Assembly: GCF_000600335.2 (NCBI RefSeq)
Contig: NZ_KK088604.1
Span: 90,515-154,514, forward strand
Direction of reading: 5' to 3'
DNA from: Rubellimicrobium mesophilum DSM 19309
GTDB lineage: Bacteria; Pseudomonadota; Alphaproteobacteria; Rhodobacterales; Rhodobacteraceae
DNA: 64,000 bases
The notes below the pieces were generated by a model. The model did no database searches. It worked only from the letters and a program-made list of their open reading frames with translations, and was not told where the DNA came from. The translations under genes were made by a program, and so were the position numbers. Every line of letters starts with the position of its first letter. Positions within the stretch are counted from its first letter, which is position 1. Shown here piece by piece: positions 45,678 through 54,194 of the stretch.

Positions 45678-45885
45678 GGCCGATCCTTCGTGAAACCCTG
45701 GATGCAACCTAGGGGCACGGAGGCCAGGGTCCAAGGCCCATGACGGACGCGTCATTTCGGCCCTTTTTTCGCAACCGAAAACCCCTATGTGCACCCATCC
45801 CCGCGGGCCAGCCTTCGGGGAGCCAAGGGCCTTGCTGGACGACATCCCGGCTCGCGCCGTCACATTCACATCCAGGAGACACCCG

Positions 45886-46155
45886 ATGTCGATCACCGCC
45901 GAAGACAAGGCCCGCATCCTCAAGGACTTCGCCACCAAGCCCGGCGACACCGGCTCGCCCGAGGTGCAGGTCGCGATCCTGAGCTCGCGCATCGCGACGT
46001 TGACCGAGCACTTCAAGACGCACACCAAGGACAACCACGGCCGCCGTGGCCTCCTGATGATGGTGGCGCAGCGCCGCAAGCTGCTCGACTACGTCAAGGG
46101 CAAGGACGAGGCCCGCTACCAGTCGCTGATCGAGCGCCTGGGCCTCCGCCGCTAA
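45886..46155 (+). CDS. rpsO: 30S ribosomal protein S15
   Basis: The 89-residue protein is a clear S15: [63 protein letters not shown]. It binds the central domain of 16S rRNA early in assembly. AGGAGA precedes the ATG by six bases. It lies upstream of pnp, the conserved order across bacteria; in E. coli both share a processed transcript. The 208-base stretch before it shows nothing certain beyond the expected promoter. Confidence 0.98.
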   Translation: MSITAEDKARILKDFATKPGDTGSPEVQVAILSSRIATLTEHFKTHTKDNHGRRGLLMMVAQRRKLLDYVKGKDEARYQSLIERLGLRR

Positions 46156-46164
46156 GAGACCGGG

Positions 46165-46203
46165 CCGCGCCCCTCCGAACCACAACGGGGGGCGCGGTTC
46201 TTC
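46165..46203 (+). terminator. Hairpin between rpsO and pnp
   Basis: A 9-bp GC stem (46165-46173 with 46189-46197) with a 15-base loop is followed by TTCTTCC. In this conserved gene pair such a structure may act as a partial terminator and as the RNase III/PNPase processing site that controls pnp. Confidence 0.6.
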
Positions 46204-46349
46204 CATCCAAAGGACGGCGCCGGCCGGGCTCGACCGGCGCTTCGCATACAGAGAGCCAGGGGCAATGCGGCCCCTCCGAAAACCCGCCCCCTCGGACGAG
46301 AGAATGAACGGGGGCAAGAGGGCCGACACGCGGCCCGGAAGGACATCCG

Positions 46350-48488
46350 ATGTTCAACGAAGTGAAGAAATCGATCCAGTGGGGCAACGAGACGCTCACG
46401 CTGGAAACGGGCAAGGTCGCCCGTCAGGCGGACGGCAGCGTCATCGCCACGCTGGGCGAGACCTCGGTCATGGCCAACGTGACCTTCGCCCGCGAGGCGA
46501 AGCCGGGCCAGGACTTCTTCCCCCTGACCGTGCACTACCAGGAAAAGTTCTACGCGGCCGGCAAGATCCCCGGCGGCTACTTCAAGCGCGAGGCGCGCCC
46601 CTCCGAGAAGGAGACGCTGACCTCGCGGCTGATCGACCGCCCCATCCGCCCGCTCTTCGTCGATGGCTTCCGCAACGAGGTGCTCGTGATGTGCACCGTG
46701 CTGAGCCATGACCTCGTCAACGAGCCCGACGTGGTGGCGATGATCGCGGCCTCGGCGGCGCTGACGCTGTCGGGCGTGCCCTTCCGTGGGCCCATCGGCG
46801 CCGCGCGCGTGGGCTTCGTGGACGGCAAGTACGTCCTGAACCCCGCCGTGGACGACATCCAGGACCTCCGCTCCAAGCCCGAGCAGCGGCTCGACCTCGT
46901 GGTCGCGGGGACCAAGGACGCCGTGATGATGGTGGAGTCCGAAGCCTACGAGCTCTCCGAGAAGGAGATGCTGGGCGCCGTGACCTTCGCGCACGAGCAG
47001 ATGCAGCCGGTCATCGACCTGATCATCGACCTCGCCGAGGAAGCCGCCAAGGAGCCCTTCGACTTCCAGCCGGTGGACTACTCGGGGCTGAAGGCCCGCG
47101 TGGCCGAGCTGGGCACGACGGCGATGCAGCAGGCCTTCGCCAACCGGGTCAAGCAGGACCGCGTCGCCGCCATCGACGCCGCCGTCGAGACGATCAAGGC
47201 GGGCCTTACCGAGGAGGAGCGGGCCGACCCGAACCTTCGCGCGGCTCTCAAGGACCTCGAGTCGAGCGTGCTGCGCGGCGACATCGTCAAGGGCGGCAAG
47301 CGGATCGACGGGCGCGCGCTCGACGTGGTGCGGCCGATCACCAGCGAAACGGGGCTCCTGCCCCGGACCCACGGCTCGGCGCTGTTCACGCGCGGCGAGA
47401 CGCAGGCCCTGGTCGTGACCACCCTGGGCACCGGCGACGACGAGCAGTTCATCGACGCGCTCCATGGCAACTTCAAGTCCAACTTCCTGCTGCACTACAA
47501 CTTCCCCCCCTACTCCGTGGGTGAAGTGGGCCGCGTGGGCAGCCCGGGCCGCCGCGAGATCGGCCACGGCAAGCTCGCCTGGCGGGCGCTGCAGGCGGTG
47601 CTGCCGCCGGCGACCGAGTTCCCCTACACGATCCGCGTCGTGTCGGAGATCACCGAGTCGAACGGCTCCTCCTCGATGGCCTCCGTCTGCGGCGGCTCGC
47701 TGTCGATGATGGACGCGGGCGTGCCGCTCAAGGCCCCCGTGGCCGGCGTGGCGATGGGCCTCGTGCTCGAGGACGACGGCCAGTGGGCCGTGCTGACCGA
47801 CATCCTGGGCGACGAGGACCACCTCGGCGACATGGACTTCAAGGTCGCGGGCACCGAGGCCGGGATCACCTCGCTCCAGATGGACATCAAGGTCGCCGGC
47901 ATCACGCCCGCGATCATGGAGAAGGCGCTGGAGCAGGCCCGCGCCGGCCGGATGCACATCCTGGGCGAGATGGCCAAGGCGCTGACCAGCGCCAACGCCT
48001 TCAGCGTCCATGCCCCGCGCATCGAGACCATGACCATCCCGACCGACAAGATCCGCGAGGTCATCGGCTCGGGCGGCAAGGTCATCCGCGAGATCGTCGA
48101 GGTGTCGGGCGCCAAGGTCGACATCAACGACGATGGCACCATCAAGATCGCCTCGGCCAACGCCGATTCGATCAAGAAGGCCTACGACATGATCTACTCG
48201 ATCGTGGCGGAGCCCGAGGAAGGCGGCATCTACAAGGGCACGGTCGTCAAGATCGTGGACTTCGGCGCCTTCGTGAACTTCTTCGGCAAGCGCGACGGCC
48301 TCGTGCATGTCTCGCAGATCGAGAACAAGCGCCTGAACCACCCCTCGGACGTCCTCAAGGAGGGCCAGGAGGTCTGGGTGAAGCTGCTGGGCTTCGACGA
48401 CCGCGGCAAGGTGCGGCTGTCGATGAAAGTCGTCGACCAGGCGACCGGCAAGGAGATGGCCAAGGAGGAGGCTCCGGCGGCCGAGTGA
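46350..48488 (+). CDS. pnp: Polyribonucleotide nucleotidyltransferase
   Basis: The 712-residue PNPase has the full domain order: first RNase PH core (residues 1-230), helical linker, second RNase PH core with the phosphate-binding [11 protein letters not shown] and SDxD-like DDEQFIDAL region, then a KH domain ([20 protein letters not shown], about residues 560-580) and an S1 domain ([19 protein letters not shown], about residues 628-646). It degrades RNA phosphorolytically and adds tails. A canonical terminator follows 28 bases after the stop. Confidence 0.98.
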   Translation: MFNEVKKSIQWGNETLTLETGKVARQADGSVIATLGETSVMANVTFAREAKPGQDFFPLTVHYQEKFYAAGKIPGGYFKREARPSEKETLTSRLIDRPIRPLFVDGFRNEVLVMCTVLSHDLVNEPDVVAMIAASAALTLSGVPFRGPIGAARVGFVDGKYVLNPAVDDIQDLRSKPEQRLDLVVAGTKDAVMMVESEAYELSEKEMLGAVTFAHEQMQPVIDLIIDLAEEAAKEPFDFQPVDYSGLKARVAELGTTAMQQAFANRVKQDRVAAIDAAVETIKAGLTEEERADPNLRAALKDLESSVLRGDIVKGGKRIDGRALDVVRPITSETGLLPRTHGSALFTRGETQALVVTTLGTGDDEQFIDALHGNFKSNFLLHYNFPPYSVGEVGRVGSPGRREIGHGKLAWRALQAVLPPATEFPYTIRVVSEITESNGSSSMASVCGGSLSMMDAGVPLKAPVAGVAMGLVLEDDGQWAVLTDILGDEDHLGDMDFKVAGTEAGITSLQMDIKVAGITPAIMEKALEQARAGRMHILGEMAKALTSANAFSVHAPRIETMTIPTDKIREVIGSGGKVIREIVEVSGAKVDINDDGTIKIASANADSIKKAYDMIYSIVAEPEEGGIYKGTVVKIVDFGAFVNFFGKRDGLVHVSQIENKRLNHPSDVLKEGQEVWVKLLGFDDRGKVRLSMKVVDQATGKEMAKEEAPAAE

Positions 48489-48516
48489 GGCTTCGGAGCC
48501 ACGTCCCGCGACATCA

Positions 48517-48548
48517 GGGCCCCGGCAGCGATGCCGGGGCCCTTTGTT
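48517..48548 (+). terminator. Intrinsic terminator after pnp
   Basis: A perfect 11-bp stem (48517-48527 with 48532-48542) with a GCGA tetraloop is followed by TTTGTT. Confidence 0.9.
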
Positions 48549-48653
48549 ATCCGATGACGGCGGTTTTCCCGCCCTTCCGCGAGGATCGCTCGTGCCCTAC
48601 TTTGGTCACGACGGCGGCCGACACTCGAATCGCCGCCCAGAGGAACATCGCCC

Positions 48654-49313
48654 ATGCTGACCCGACGCCGTTTCGTCGCCGCCTCCGCCATGACTCTCGC
48701 GGCGGGCCCCGCCCTTGCGCAGCAACTCGTCTCGGCCGAGACCCCGCTGATCGAGGACCCCGGCCCGCTGCGGCTCGACATCGGGCCGGAGGCCATCGAC
48801 GCCTCGCTGGGCCTGCCGCCCACCATCGAGGGCGACTACCCGATCCCCGAGCGCTACCAGGCCAAGGTGGTGCAGGTGGCGCCGGGCCTCGTGCCCAACG
48901 ACATCCACATCGTCCCGGACAGCTACCATCTCTACTTCATCCTGCCCGGCGACTACGCCATCCGCTACGGCGTCGCCGTGGGCCAGGAGGGGCTGGGCTG
49001 GCACGGGCAGGCCACCATCGGCCGCAAGGTCGAGTGGCCCTCGTGGCGCCCGACCGACGACATGATCGAGCGTCACCCGGAGCGTTACGAGAAATACGCC
49101 GACGGGATGCCCGGCGGCCCGGACAACCCGCTGGGGGCCCGGGCGCTCTACCTCTTCCAGGGCGACCACGACACCGCCATCCGCATCCACGGCACCATCG
49201 ACCCGAGCTCGATCGGCCACCGCGCCTCGAACGGCTGCTTCCGGATGTACAACAGCCACGTGATCGACCTCTACAACCGCGTGCCCCTGGGAGTCCGGGC
49301 CTTCGCCTACTGA
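48654..49313 (+). CDS. L,D-transpeptidase (YkuD domain), copy 1
   Basis: The 219-residue protein begins MLTRRRFVAASAMTLAAGPALAQ, a Tat-like twin-arginine signal peptide. The YkuD catalytic region is RIHGTIDPSSIGHRASNGCFRM with His179 and Cys195. Such enzymes form 3-3 cross-links in peptidoglycan or link proteins to it, in the periplasm. The motif reads SNGCFRM instead of the common SHGCIRM. A paralogue follows after an intrinsic terminator. Confidence 0.92.
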   Translation: MLTRRRFVAASAMTLAAGPALAQQLVSAETPLIEDPGPLRLDIGPEAIDASLGLPPTIEGDYPIPERYQAKVVQVAPGLVPNDIHIVPDSYHLYFILPGDYAIRYGVAVGQEGLGWHGQATIGRKVEWPSWRPTDDMIERHPERYEKYADGMPGGPDNPLGARALYLFQGDHDTAIRIHGTIDPSSIGHRASNGCFRMYNSHVIDLYNRVPLGVRAFAY

Positions 49314-49343
49314 GGGCACCGCCGCGCTCGGCGGAAATCGGCA

Positions 49344-49371
49344 GGGCGGCAGGGCGACCTGCTGCCCTTTT
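49344..49371 (+). terminator. Intrinsic terminator between the L,D-transpeptidase genes
   Basis: A 10-bp stem with one G-T pair (49344-49353 with 49358-49367) and a GCGA tetraloop is followed by TTTT. The second transpeptidase gene therefore probably has its own promoter. Confidence 0.85.
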
Positions 49372-49425
49372 CCGTCCGGGCTGCTAGGGTCCTCCCAAAA
49401 CGACGACCTGGGACAGGACCCCGCC

Positions 49426-49980
49426 ATGACGACCCGCCGACGCTTCCTCGCGGCTGCCGCCGCGAGCCTTCTCGCCACGCCCGCGCTCGCGCAGCAGACC
49501 GTGGTCTTCCCGCGTGACTGGCTGCCCACCGACGTGGAGGTGGGGCCGAGCCTGCCGGCGGGCACGATCTACGTGAACGTGGAGGACACCTGGCTCTATC
49601 TCGGCCTCGGGGACGGGATGGGGCGGCGCTACAAGATCGCGGTGGGCGCGCCGGGCCGGACCTTCTCGGGCGAGGCCACTGTCGCCCGCAAGGCCGAGTG
49701 GCCGCGCTGGATCCCCACGCGCGACATGATCGCCAAGGAGCCCGAAGTCTACGGTCCCTTCGCGGCCGGGCTGCCGGGCGGGCATCCCTACAACCCGCTG
49801 GGGGCGCGGGCGCTCTACCTCTACCAGGGGCGCCGGGACACGATGTTCCGCATCCACGGCACGCCGCAGCCCTGGACGATCGGCCAGAGCTTCTCCTCGG
49901 GCTGCATCCGCATGGCGAACGAGCACGCCATCGACCTCTACGACCGGGTGCCGGTCGGCACGCGGGTGGTCTCGGCGTAG
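49426..49980 (+). CDS. L,D-transpeptidase (YkuD domain), copy 2
   Basis: The 184-residue paralogue of the preceding protein also has a twin-arginine signal (MTTRRRFLAAAAASLLATPALAQ) and catalytic HGTPQPWTIGQSFSSGCIRM (His144, Cys160). It lacks the roughly 45-residue linker found after the signal peptide in copy 1. GPFAAGLPGGHPYNPLGARALYLYQG matches the other copy's GMPGGPDNPLGARALYLFQG. A periplasmic role in peptidoglycan cross-linking is expected. Confidence 0.92.
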   Translation: MTTRRRFLAAAAASLLATPALAQQTVVFPRDWLPTDVEVGPSLPAGTIYVNVEDTWLYLGLGDGMGRRYKIAVGAPGRTFSGEATVARKAEWPRWIPTRDMIAKEPEVYGPFAAGLPGGHPYNPLGARALYLYQGRRDTMFRIHGTPQPWTIGQSFSSGCIRMANEHAIDLYDRVPVGTRVVSA

Positions 49981-50001
49981 GGGACCCCGGGAAGGGTCCC
50001 C
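49980..50001. terminator. Hairpin between convergent genes
   Basis: A perfect 8-bp stem (49980-49987 with 49994-50001) and six-base loop sit between the transpeptidase and peroxiredoxin genes. There is no clear T-run on either side. Confidence 0.5.
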
Positions 50002-50012
50002 TGCCGGCCCGG

Positions 50013-50666
50013 TCAGGCCGGGAGCTTGGCCTTGCGCAGGTAGGGCAGGACGGTGGTGAAGTCGCCGAACTTCTGGCGGGCCTCGTCGTCCTTGACGGCG
50101 ACCGGGATGATGACGTCGTCGCCCGGCTTCCAGTCGGCGGGCGTCGCCACGCCCTTGCTCACGGTGGTCTGCAGCGCGTCCACCGCGCGCAGGATCTCGG
50201 AGAAGTTGCGGCCCACCGACATCGGGTAGGTCATCGACAGCTTCACCTTCTTGTCCGGCCCGATGATGTAGACCGTCCGCACCGTCGCCGTGTCGTTGGG
50301 CGTGCGCCCCTCGGGCAGGTAGGCCTCGGCCGGGAGCATGTCGAAGGCCTTGGATATCTCCAGCCCATGGTCGGCGGCGATGGGGAAGTTGGGCTCGGCG
50401 TTGCCGGCGAGCTTGATGTCGGACTTCCACTTCACGTGGTCCTCGACGCCGTCCACCGAGACGCCCAGCACCTTCACGCCGCGCTTCTTCCACTCGGCGT
50501 CGAGCTGCGCCACGGCCCCGAACTCGGTGGTGCAGACGGGGGTGAAGTCCTTGGGGTGGGAGAAGATCACGGCCCAGCCGTCGCCCACCCAGTCGTGGAG
50601 GTTGATCGTGCCCTGGTCGGTCTCGACGGTCAGGTTCGGGATCGTGTCGTTGATGCGCAAGGCCAT
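50013..50666 (-). CDS. 1-Cys peroxiredoxin (Prx6 type)
   Basis: The 217-residue protein has the Prx6-class order: HDWVGDGWAVIFSHPKDFTPVCTTE with peroxidatic Cys45, GVSVDGVEDHVKWKSDI, FPIAADHGLEISKAFDML, RTVYIIGPDKKVKLSMTYPMSVGRN and the long C-terminal arm WKPGDDVIIPVAVKDDEARQKF. No resolving Cys is visible. It reduces peroxides in the cytoplasm. The start before ALRINDTIPNL was chosen (GGGAG upstream); a longer start at 50687 is possible. It is divergent from the aldehyde dehydrogenase. Confidence 0.94.
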   Translation of the reverse strand: MALRINDTIPNLTVETDQGTINLHDWVGDGWAVIFSHPKDFTPVCTTEFGAVAQLDAEWKKRGVKVLGVSVDGVEDHVKWKSDIKLAGNAEPNFPIAADHGLEISKAFDMLPAEAYLPEGRTPNDTATVRTVYIIGPDKKVKLSMTYPMSVGRNFSEILRAVDALQTTVSKGVATPADWKPGDDVIIPVAVKDDEARQKFGDFTTVLPYLRKAKLPA

Positions 50667-50774
50667 GTCGTGGCTCTCCCTGGTCATGTCGCCGCCCGGT
50701 CTTGGCCCGGCGGTCGCGGGGTCAATATAGTCGCGGGAGCAAGGGGACGCCACGGCGCGCAGGGAAGGACGGCC

Positions 50775-52205
50775 ATGATCGACAAGCGAGGCTTCTACAT
50801 CGGCGGGGCCTGGGTGGAGTCGGAGGACGGGCGCGAGCACGTCGTCATCGACCCCTCGACCGAGGAGGGCGCCGTCCGGATCACGCTCGCCGGGCCGCAG
50901 GACGTGGACCGGGCCGTGGCAGCCGCGAAGGCCGCCCTGCCCGCCTGGGCCGCGACCGAGCCCCGGGAGCGCAAGGCGCTGGTGGAGCGCATCCTCCAGG
51001 AATACCACCGGCGCGAGGGGGACTTCGCGGCGGCCATCAGCCAGGAGATGGGCGCGCCCATCGACTTCGCGCTCTCGGAGCAGGCGCCGAGCTTCTCGTG
51101 GCACACCGAGAACTTCCTGACCGCCTTCGACCGGGTCGAGTGGCTGCGGCCCCTTGGCCCCCAGGCCAAGGGCACGATGATCGCCATGGAGCCGATCGGC
51201 GTCGTAGGCCTCATCACGCCGTGGAACTGGCCCGCGAACCAGATCGCGCTGAAGGTCATCCCGGCGCTGCTGGCGGGCTGCACGATGGTGCTGAAGCCCT
51301 CCGAGCAGGCGCCGCTCTCGGCCGTGGTGGTGGCCGAGATGCTGGACGCCGCCGGGGTGCCGCCGGGCGTGTTCAACATGGTGCAGGGCGACGGGGCGGG
51401 CGCGGGGACGCGGCTTTCGACGCATCCGGACGTGGAGATGATCTCCTTCACCGGCTCCACCCGCGCGGGGCGGGCGATCACGGTCGCCGCCGCCGACACC
51501 TTCAAGCGGGTGACGCTGGAGCTGGGCGGCAAGGGCGCGAACCTCGTCTTCGCCGACGCCGACGAGAGGGCGGTGGAGCGCGGGGTGCGGCACCTGATGA
51601 ACAACGCGGGCCAGAGCTGCAACGCGCCCTCGCGGATGCTGGTCGAGCGGCCGATCTACGAGTTGGCCATCGAGAAGGCGCGCGAAGTGGCGGAGTCCAC
51701 GCGGGTCGGCCCGGCCTCCGAACGCGGCGACCACATCGGCCCCGTCGTCAACGCCCGCCAGTGGGATCACGTCCAGGGCCTGATCCAGAAGGGGATCGAG
51801 GAGGGCGCGCGGCTCGTCACCGGCGGACCGGGGCGGCCCGAGCACCTGAACCGCGGCTTCTTCGTGCGGCCCACGATCTTCGCCGACGTGACGCCGGGCA
51901 TGAGCATCGAGCGGATCGAGGTCTTTGGGCCGGTCTTGTCCATGCTGCCCTTCGACACCGAGGAGGAGGCGCTGCGGATCGCCAACGACACGGACTATGG
52001 CCTGACGAACTACGTCCAGACGCAGGACGAGGACAGACGGCACCGGCTGGCGCGGCAGCTCAAGGCCGGGATGGTGGAGATGAACGGCAAGTCCCGTGGG
52101 CGCGGCGCCCCGTTCGGAGGCACCAAGGCCTCGGGGCGGGCGCGCGAGGGCGGAGTCTGGGGGATCGAGGAGTTTCTGGAGGTCAAGGCGATCTCCGGGT
52201 GGTAA
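50775..52205 (+). CDS. Aldehyde dehydrogenase family protein
   Basis: The 476-residue enzyme has the family hallmarks: TPWNWPANQIALKVIPALLAGC, FTGSTRAGRAI, catalytic Glu249 in LELGGKGANLV and nucleophile Cys282 in NNAGQSCNAPSRM, with VFGPVLSMLPFD near the C-terminus. It oxidises an unspecified aldehyde with NAD(P). The motif GQSCNAPSR resembles enzymes for small aldehydes or betaine-type substrates, but this is weak evidence. Neighbours (mhqO/mhqD-like genes downstream) hint at detoxification. GGAAGGAC precedes the ATG. Confidence 0.93.
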   Translation: MIDKRGFYIGGAWVESEDGREHVVIDPSTEEGAVRITLAGPQDVDRAVAAAKAALPAWAATEPRERKALVERILQEYHRREGDFAAAISQEMGAPIDFALSEQAPSFSWHTENFLTAFDRVEWLRPLGPQAKGTMIAMEPIGVVGLITPWNWPANQIALKVIPALLAGCTMVLKPSEQAPLSAVVVAEMLDAAGVPPGVFNMVQGDGAGAGTRLSTHPDVEMISFTGSTRAGRAITVAAADTFKRVTLELGGKGANLVFADADERAVERGVRHLMNNAGQSCNAPSRMLVERPIYELAIEKAREVAESTRVGPASERGDHIGPVVNARQWDHVQGLIQKGIEEGARLVTGGPGRPEHLNRGFFVRPTIFADVTPGMSIERIEVFGPVLSMLPFDTEEEALRIANDTDYGLTNYVQTQDEDRRHRLARQLKAGMVEMNGKSRGRGAPFGGTKASGRAREGGVWGIEEFLEVKAISGW

Positions 52206-52334
52206 GCTCCGGGTTCACGCACGACTGACGCCGGGTCCCTCCCGCAGATTCGCACAGATCGGGTTCGGCGCCGGGGACTTGGGCAGGCCGGTCGCGGGCG
52301 CCTATCTCGGCGCCGGATCACCACGGAGGACGAG

Positions 52335-53288
52335 ATGGACCAGATCAACGGCCTGCACCATGTCACGATGCTCGCGTCGAAGGCCGGCGCGAACAACGCC
52401 TTCTACACCGAGGCGCTGGGGCTGCGTCGGGTCAAGACCACGGTCAACTTCGACGCGCCGGACGTCTACCACCTCTACTTCGGGGACGAGCTGGGGCGGC
52501 CCGGGACGGTGATGACCTCCTTCCCCTTCCCGAACGCCGCGCGCGGCCGGCGCGGCGCGGGCGAGGCCTCGATGACCGCCTTCGCCGTGCCCGAGGGCAG
52601 CCTGAGCGCCTGGGAGGAGCGGCTCGCCCCCCTCGGGCCGACGACGCGCGAGACCTTCCTCGGCGAGGAGCGGCTGCTGACCGAGGGGCCGGACGGCGAG
52701 AGCCTGGCGCTCGTGGAGGTGGCGGGCGACGCGCGGACGCCCTGGACCGGCGGCAACGTGGACGCCGGGATCGGCATCCGGGGCTTCCACTCGGTGACGC
52801 TGGCGCTGCGCGACGCCCGCGCGACCGCCGACCTCCTGCGGATCATGGGCTATCGGGAGGAGGGCCGCGAAGGAGCGGTGACGCGGATGCGGCTGCCCAA
52901 AGGCAACGGCGCCGAGGTCGTGGACCTGCACGAGGACGCCTCGGCGCCCCCGGCCGTCCAGAGCGCGGGAAGCGTCCATCACGTCGCCTTCTCGGTCGCC
53001 GACAAGGCCACGCAGGACGAGGTCCGGCGCGAGCTGGCGCAGGCCGGCTTCCAGACCACGCCCAATATCGACCGCGACTACTTCTGGGCGATCTACTTCC
53101 GCACGCCCGGCGGGGTGCTGTTCGAGGTGGCCACCGACGAGCCCGGCTTCGCCCGCGACGAGCCGGTCGAGCGCCTGGGGACCACGCTGCGGCTGCCCCG
53201 CCAGCACGAGCACCTGCGGGACGCGCTCAAGGGGCGGCTCGAGCCGCTGGAGGGCGTGTCGTTCGAGCCTTTGGAGAAGATCTCGTGA
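52335..53288 (+). CDS. Ring-cleaving dioxygenase / VOC family protein (MhqO-like)
   Basis: The 317-residue protein is two tandem vicinal-oxygen-chelate modules: GLHHVTMLASKAGANNAFYTEALGLRRVKTTVNFD with the first metal His at residue 8, and GFHSVTLALRDARATADLLRIMGY and VHHVAFSVADKATQDEVRRELAQAG, ending YFRTPGGVLFEVATDEPGF with a metal Glu. This is the MhqO/YkcA group linked to hydroquinone and quinone resistance in Bacillus. Its stop overlaps the start of the hydrolase gene (GTGA), matching the mhqO-mhqD association. Confidence 0.9.
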   Translation: MDQINGLHHVTMLASKAGANNAFYTEALGLRRVKTTVNFDAPDVYHLYFGDELGRPGTVMTSFPFPNAARGRRGAGEASMTAFAVPEGSLSAWEERLAPLGPTTRETFLGEERLLTEGPDGESLALVEVAGDARTPWTGGNVDAGIGIRGFHSVTLALRDARATADLLRIMGYREEGREGAVTRMRLPKGNGAEVVDLHEDASAPPAVQSAGSVHHVAFSVADKATQDEVRRELAQAGFQTTPNIDRDYFWAIYFRTPGGVLFEVATDEPGFARDEPVERLGTTLRLPRQHEHLRDALKGRLEPLEGVSFEPLEKIS

Positions 53289-53872
53289 TCGCAGCGCGGA
53301 CCGAGGGGGAGGCGGACGCGCCTCTCCTCCTGACCTTCCACGGCACGGGCGGGGACGAGGGGCAGTTCCACGGGATCGGCCCCCAGCTCCTGCCCGGGGC
53401 CCATGTCGTGTCGCCTCGGGGCGAGGTGAGCGAAGGCGGGATGCTCCGCTTCTTCCGCCGCAAGGACATGGGCGTCTACGACATGGAGGACCTCGCCCTC
53501 CGGACCGCCGCGATGAGCGATTTCGTGGCGGGGGAGATCGCGCGGACAGGGGCGGCCCGCGTCGTGGGCCTGGGCTACTCCAACGGCGCGAACATCCTCG
53601 CCTCGGTGCTGGCCGCGCGGCCGGAGCTGTTCACCGACGCGGTGCTGCTGCATCCGCTGATCCCCTTCACGCCGCCCGACGCGCCGGGCCTCTCGGGGCG
53701 GCGGGTGCTCATCACCGCCGGGCAGCGGGACCCGATCTGCCCGCCGCAGCTCACCATGCGCCTCTCGGACTGGCTGGAGACGCAGGGCGCGCAGGTGACG
53801 CTCCACTGGCACGGCGGCGGGCACGAGGTCGTGGCCTCGGAATGGCAGGCGGCGCAGGCGTTCCTGGGCTGA
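53285..53872 (+). CDS. Alpha/beta hydrolase (MhqD-like carboxylesterase)
   Basis: The 195-residue hydrolase has an oxyanion-hole LLLTFHGTGGDEGQF, nucleophile elbow GLGYSNGANI (Ser near residue 100), the acid in ITAGQRDPICPP and His in HGGGHEVVAS. Its small size fits the phospholipase/carboxylesterase class of MhqD. Coupled by overlap to the dioxygenase, it likely hydrolyses the ring-cleavage product or a quinone-adduct ester. GTG start. Substrate unproven. Confidence 0.9.
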   Translation: MIAARTEGEADAPLLLTFHGTGGDEGQFHGIGPQLLPGAHVVSPRGEVSEGGMLRFFRRKDMGVYDMEDLALRTAAMSDFVAGEIARTGAARVVGLGYSNGANILASVLAARPELFTDAVLLHPLIPFTPPDAPGLSGRRVLITAGQRDPICPPQLTMRLSDWLETQGAQVTLHWHGGGHEVVASEWQAAQAFLG

Positions 53873-54194
53873 GGGCAGGCTTCAGTCCGCCACGCGACCT
53901 CGGTCGGCGGCGCGCATTTGTCTGGCACAGCTTGGCGGGCTGAAGCCTGTCCAACGGAGCCCTGCCATCCTGCAACCGGGCCGGAGAGTGCGCTTTCTCG
54001 CAGTTCCCCTTCTGTCGTTAACCGTTCCCTAACCTTTCCGTGCCAAGGTGATTCCTGTCCCTGGGTCGCCGCCCGGTGGGGTAGGGGAAGCTGCGTCCTC
54101 GGCCTGGGCCGCAGCCGCGATCCGTTTGTCCGCCATTCCGGAACCCGTAGGATGCGCTTCAGCGCACCCTACGAAACCTCCGTGCCCGTAGCCT
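53873..54194. other. Intergenic stretch with degenerate repeat pair
   Basis: I see no gene in these 322 bases. A degenerate inverted pair resembling the REP-like elements, with the cores GGCAGGCTTCAG (about 53873-53891) and GGCGGGCTGAAGCCTG (about 53934-53951), follows the hydrolase stop. A better-preserved single element lies at 54147-54172. The stretch 54010-54060 contains a locally AT-richer segment that may hold a promoter, but no clear -35/-10 pair. Confidence 0.5.
54147..54172. repeat. REP-like double-headed hairpin, GGTGCGC-type stem
   Basis: GTAG (54147-54150), stem GATGCGC/GCGCACC with a TTCA loop and CTAC (54169-54172) make one palindrome with a head on both strands. The stem is the same type as in the pair at 37254-37325. 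It ends 22 bases before the stop of the lactonase gene. Confidence 0.8.

Noticed and set aside
45721..45785. T7 run with flanking TTTCGG/CCGAAA before rpsO
   Set aside because: The stem is only 6 bp around a long loop that contains the T-run itself; it is not a terminator, and no promoter consensus is convincing.
53873..53951. Inverted pair after the MhqD-like gene as a full REP pair
   Set aside because: The GTAG head is missing and stems carry several mismatches, so only a degenerate relationship is proposed.
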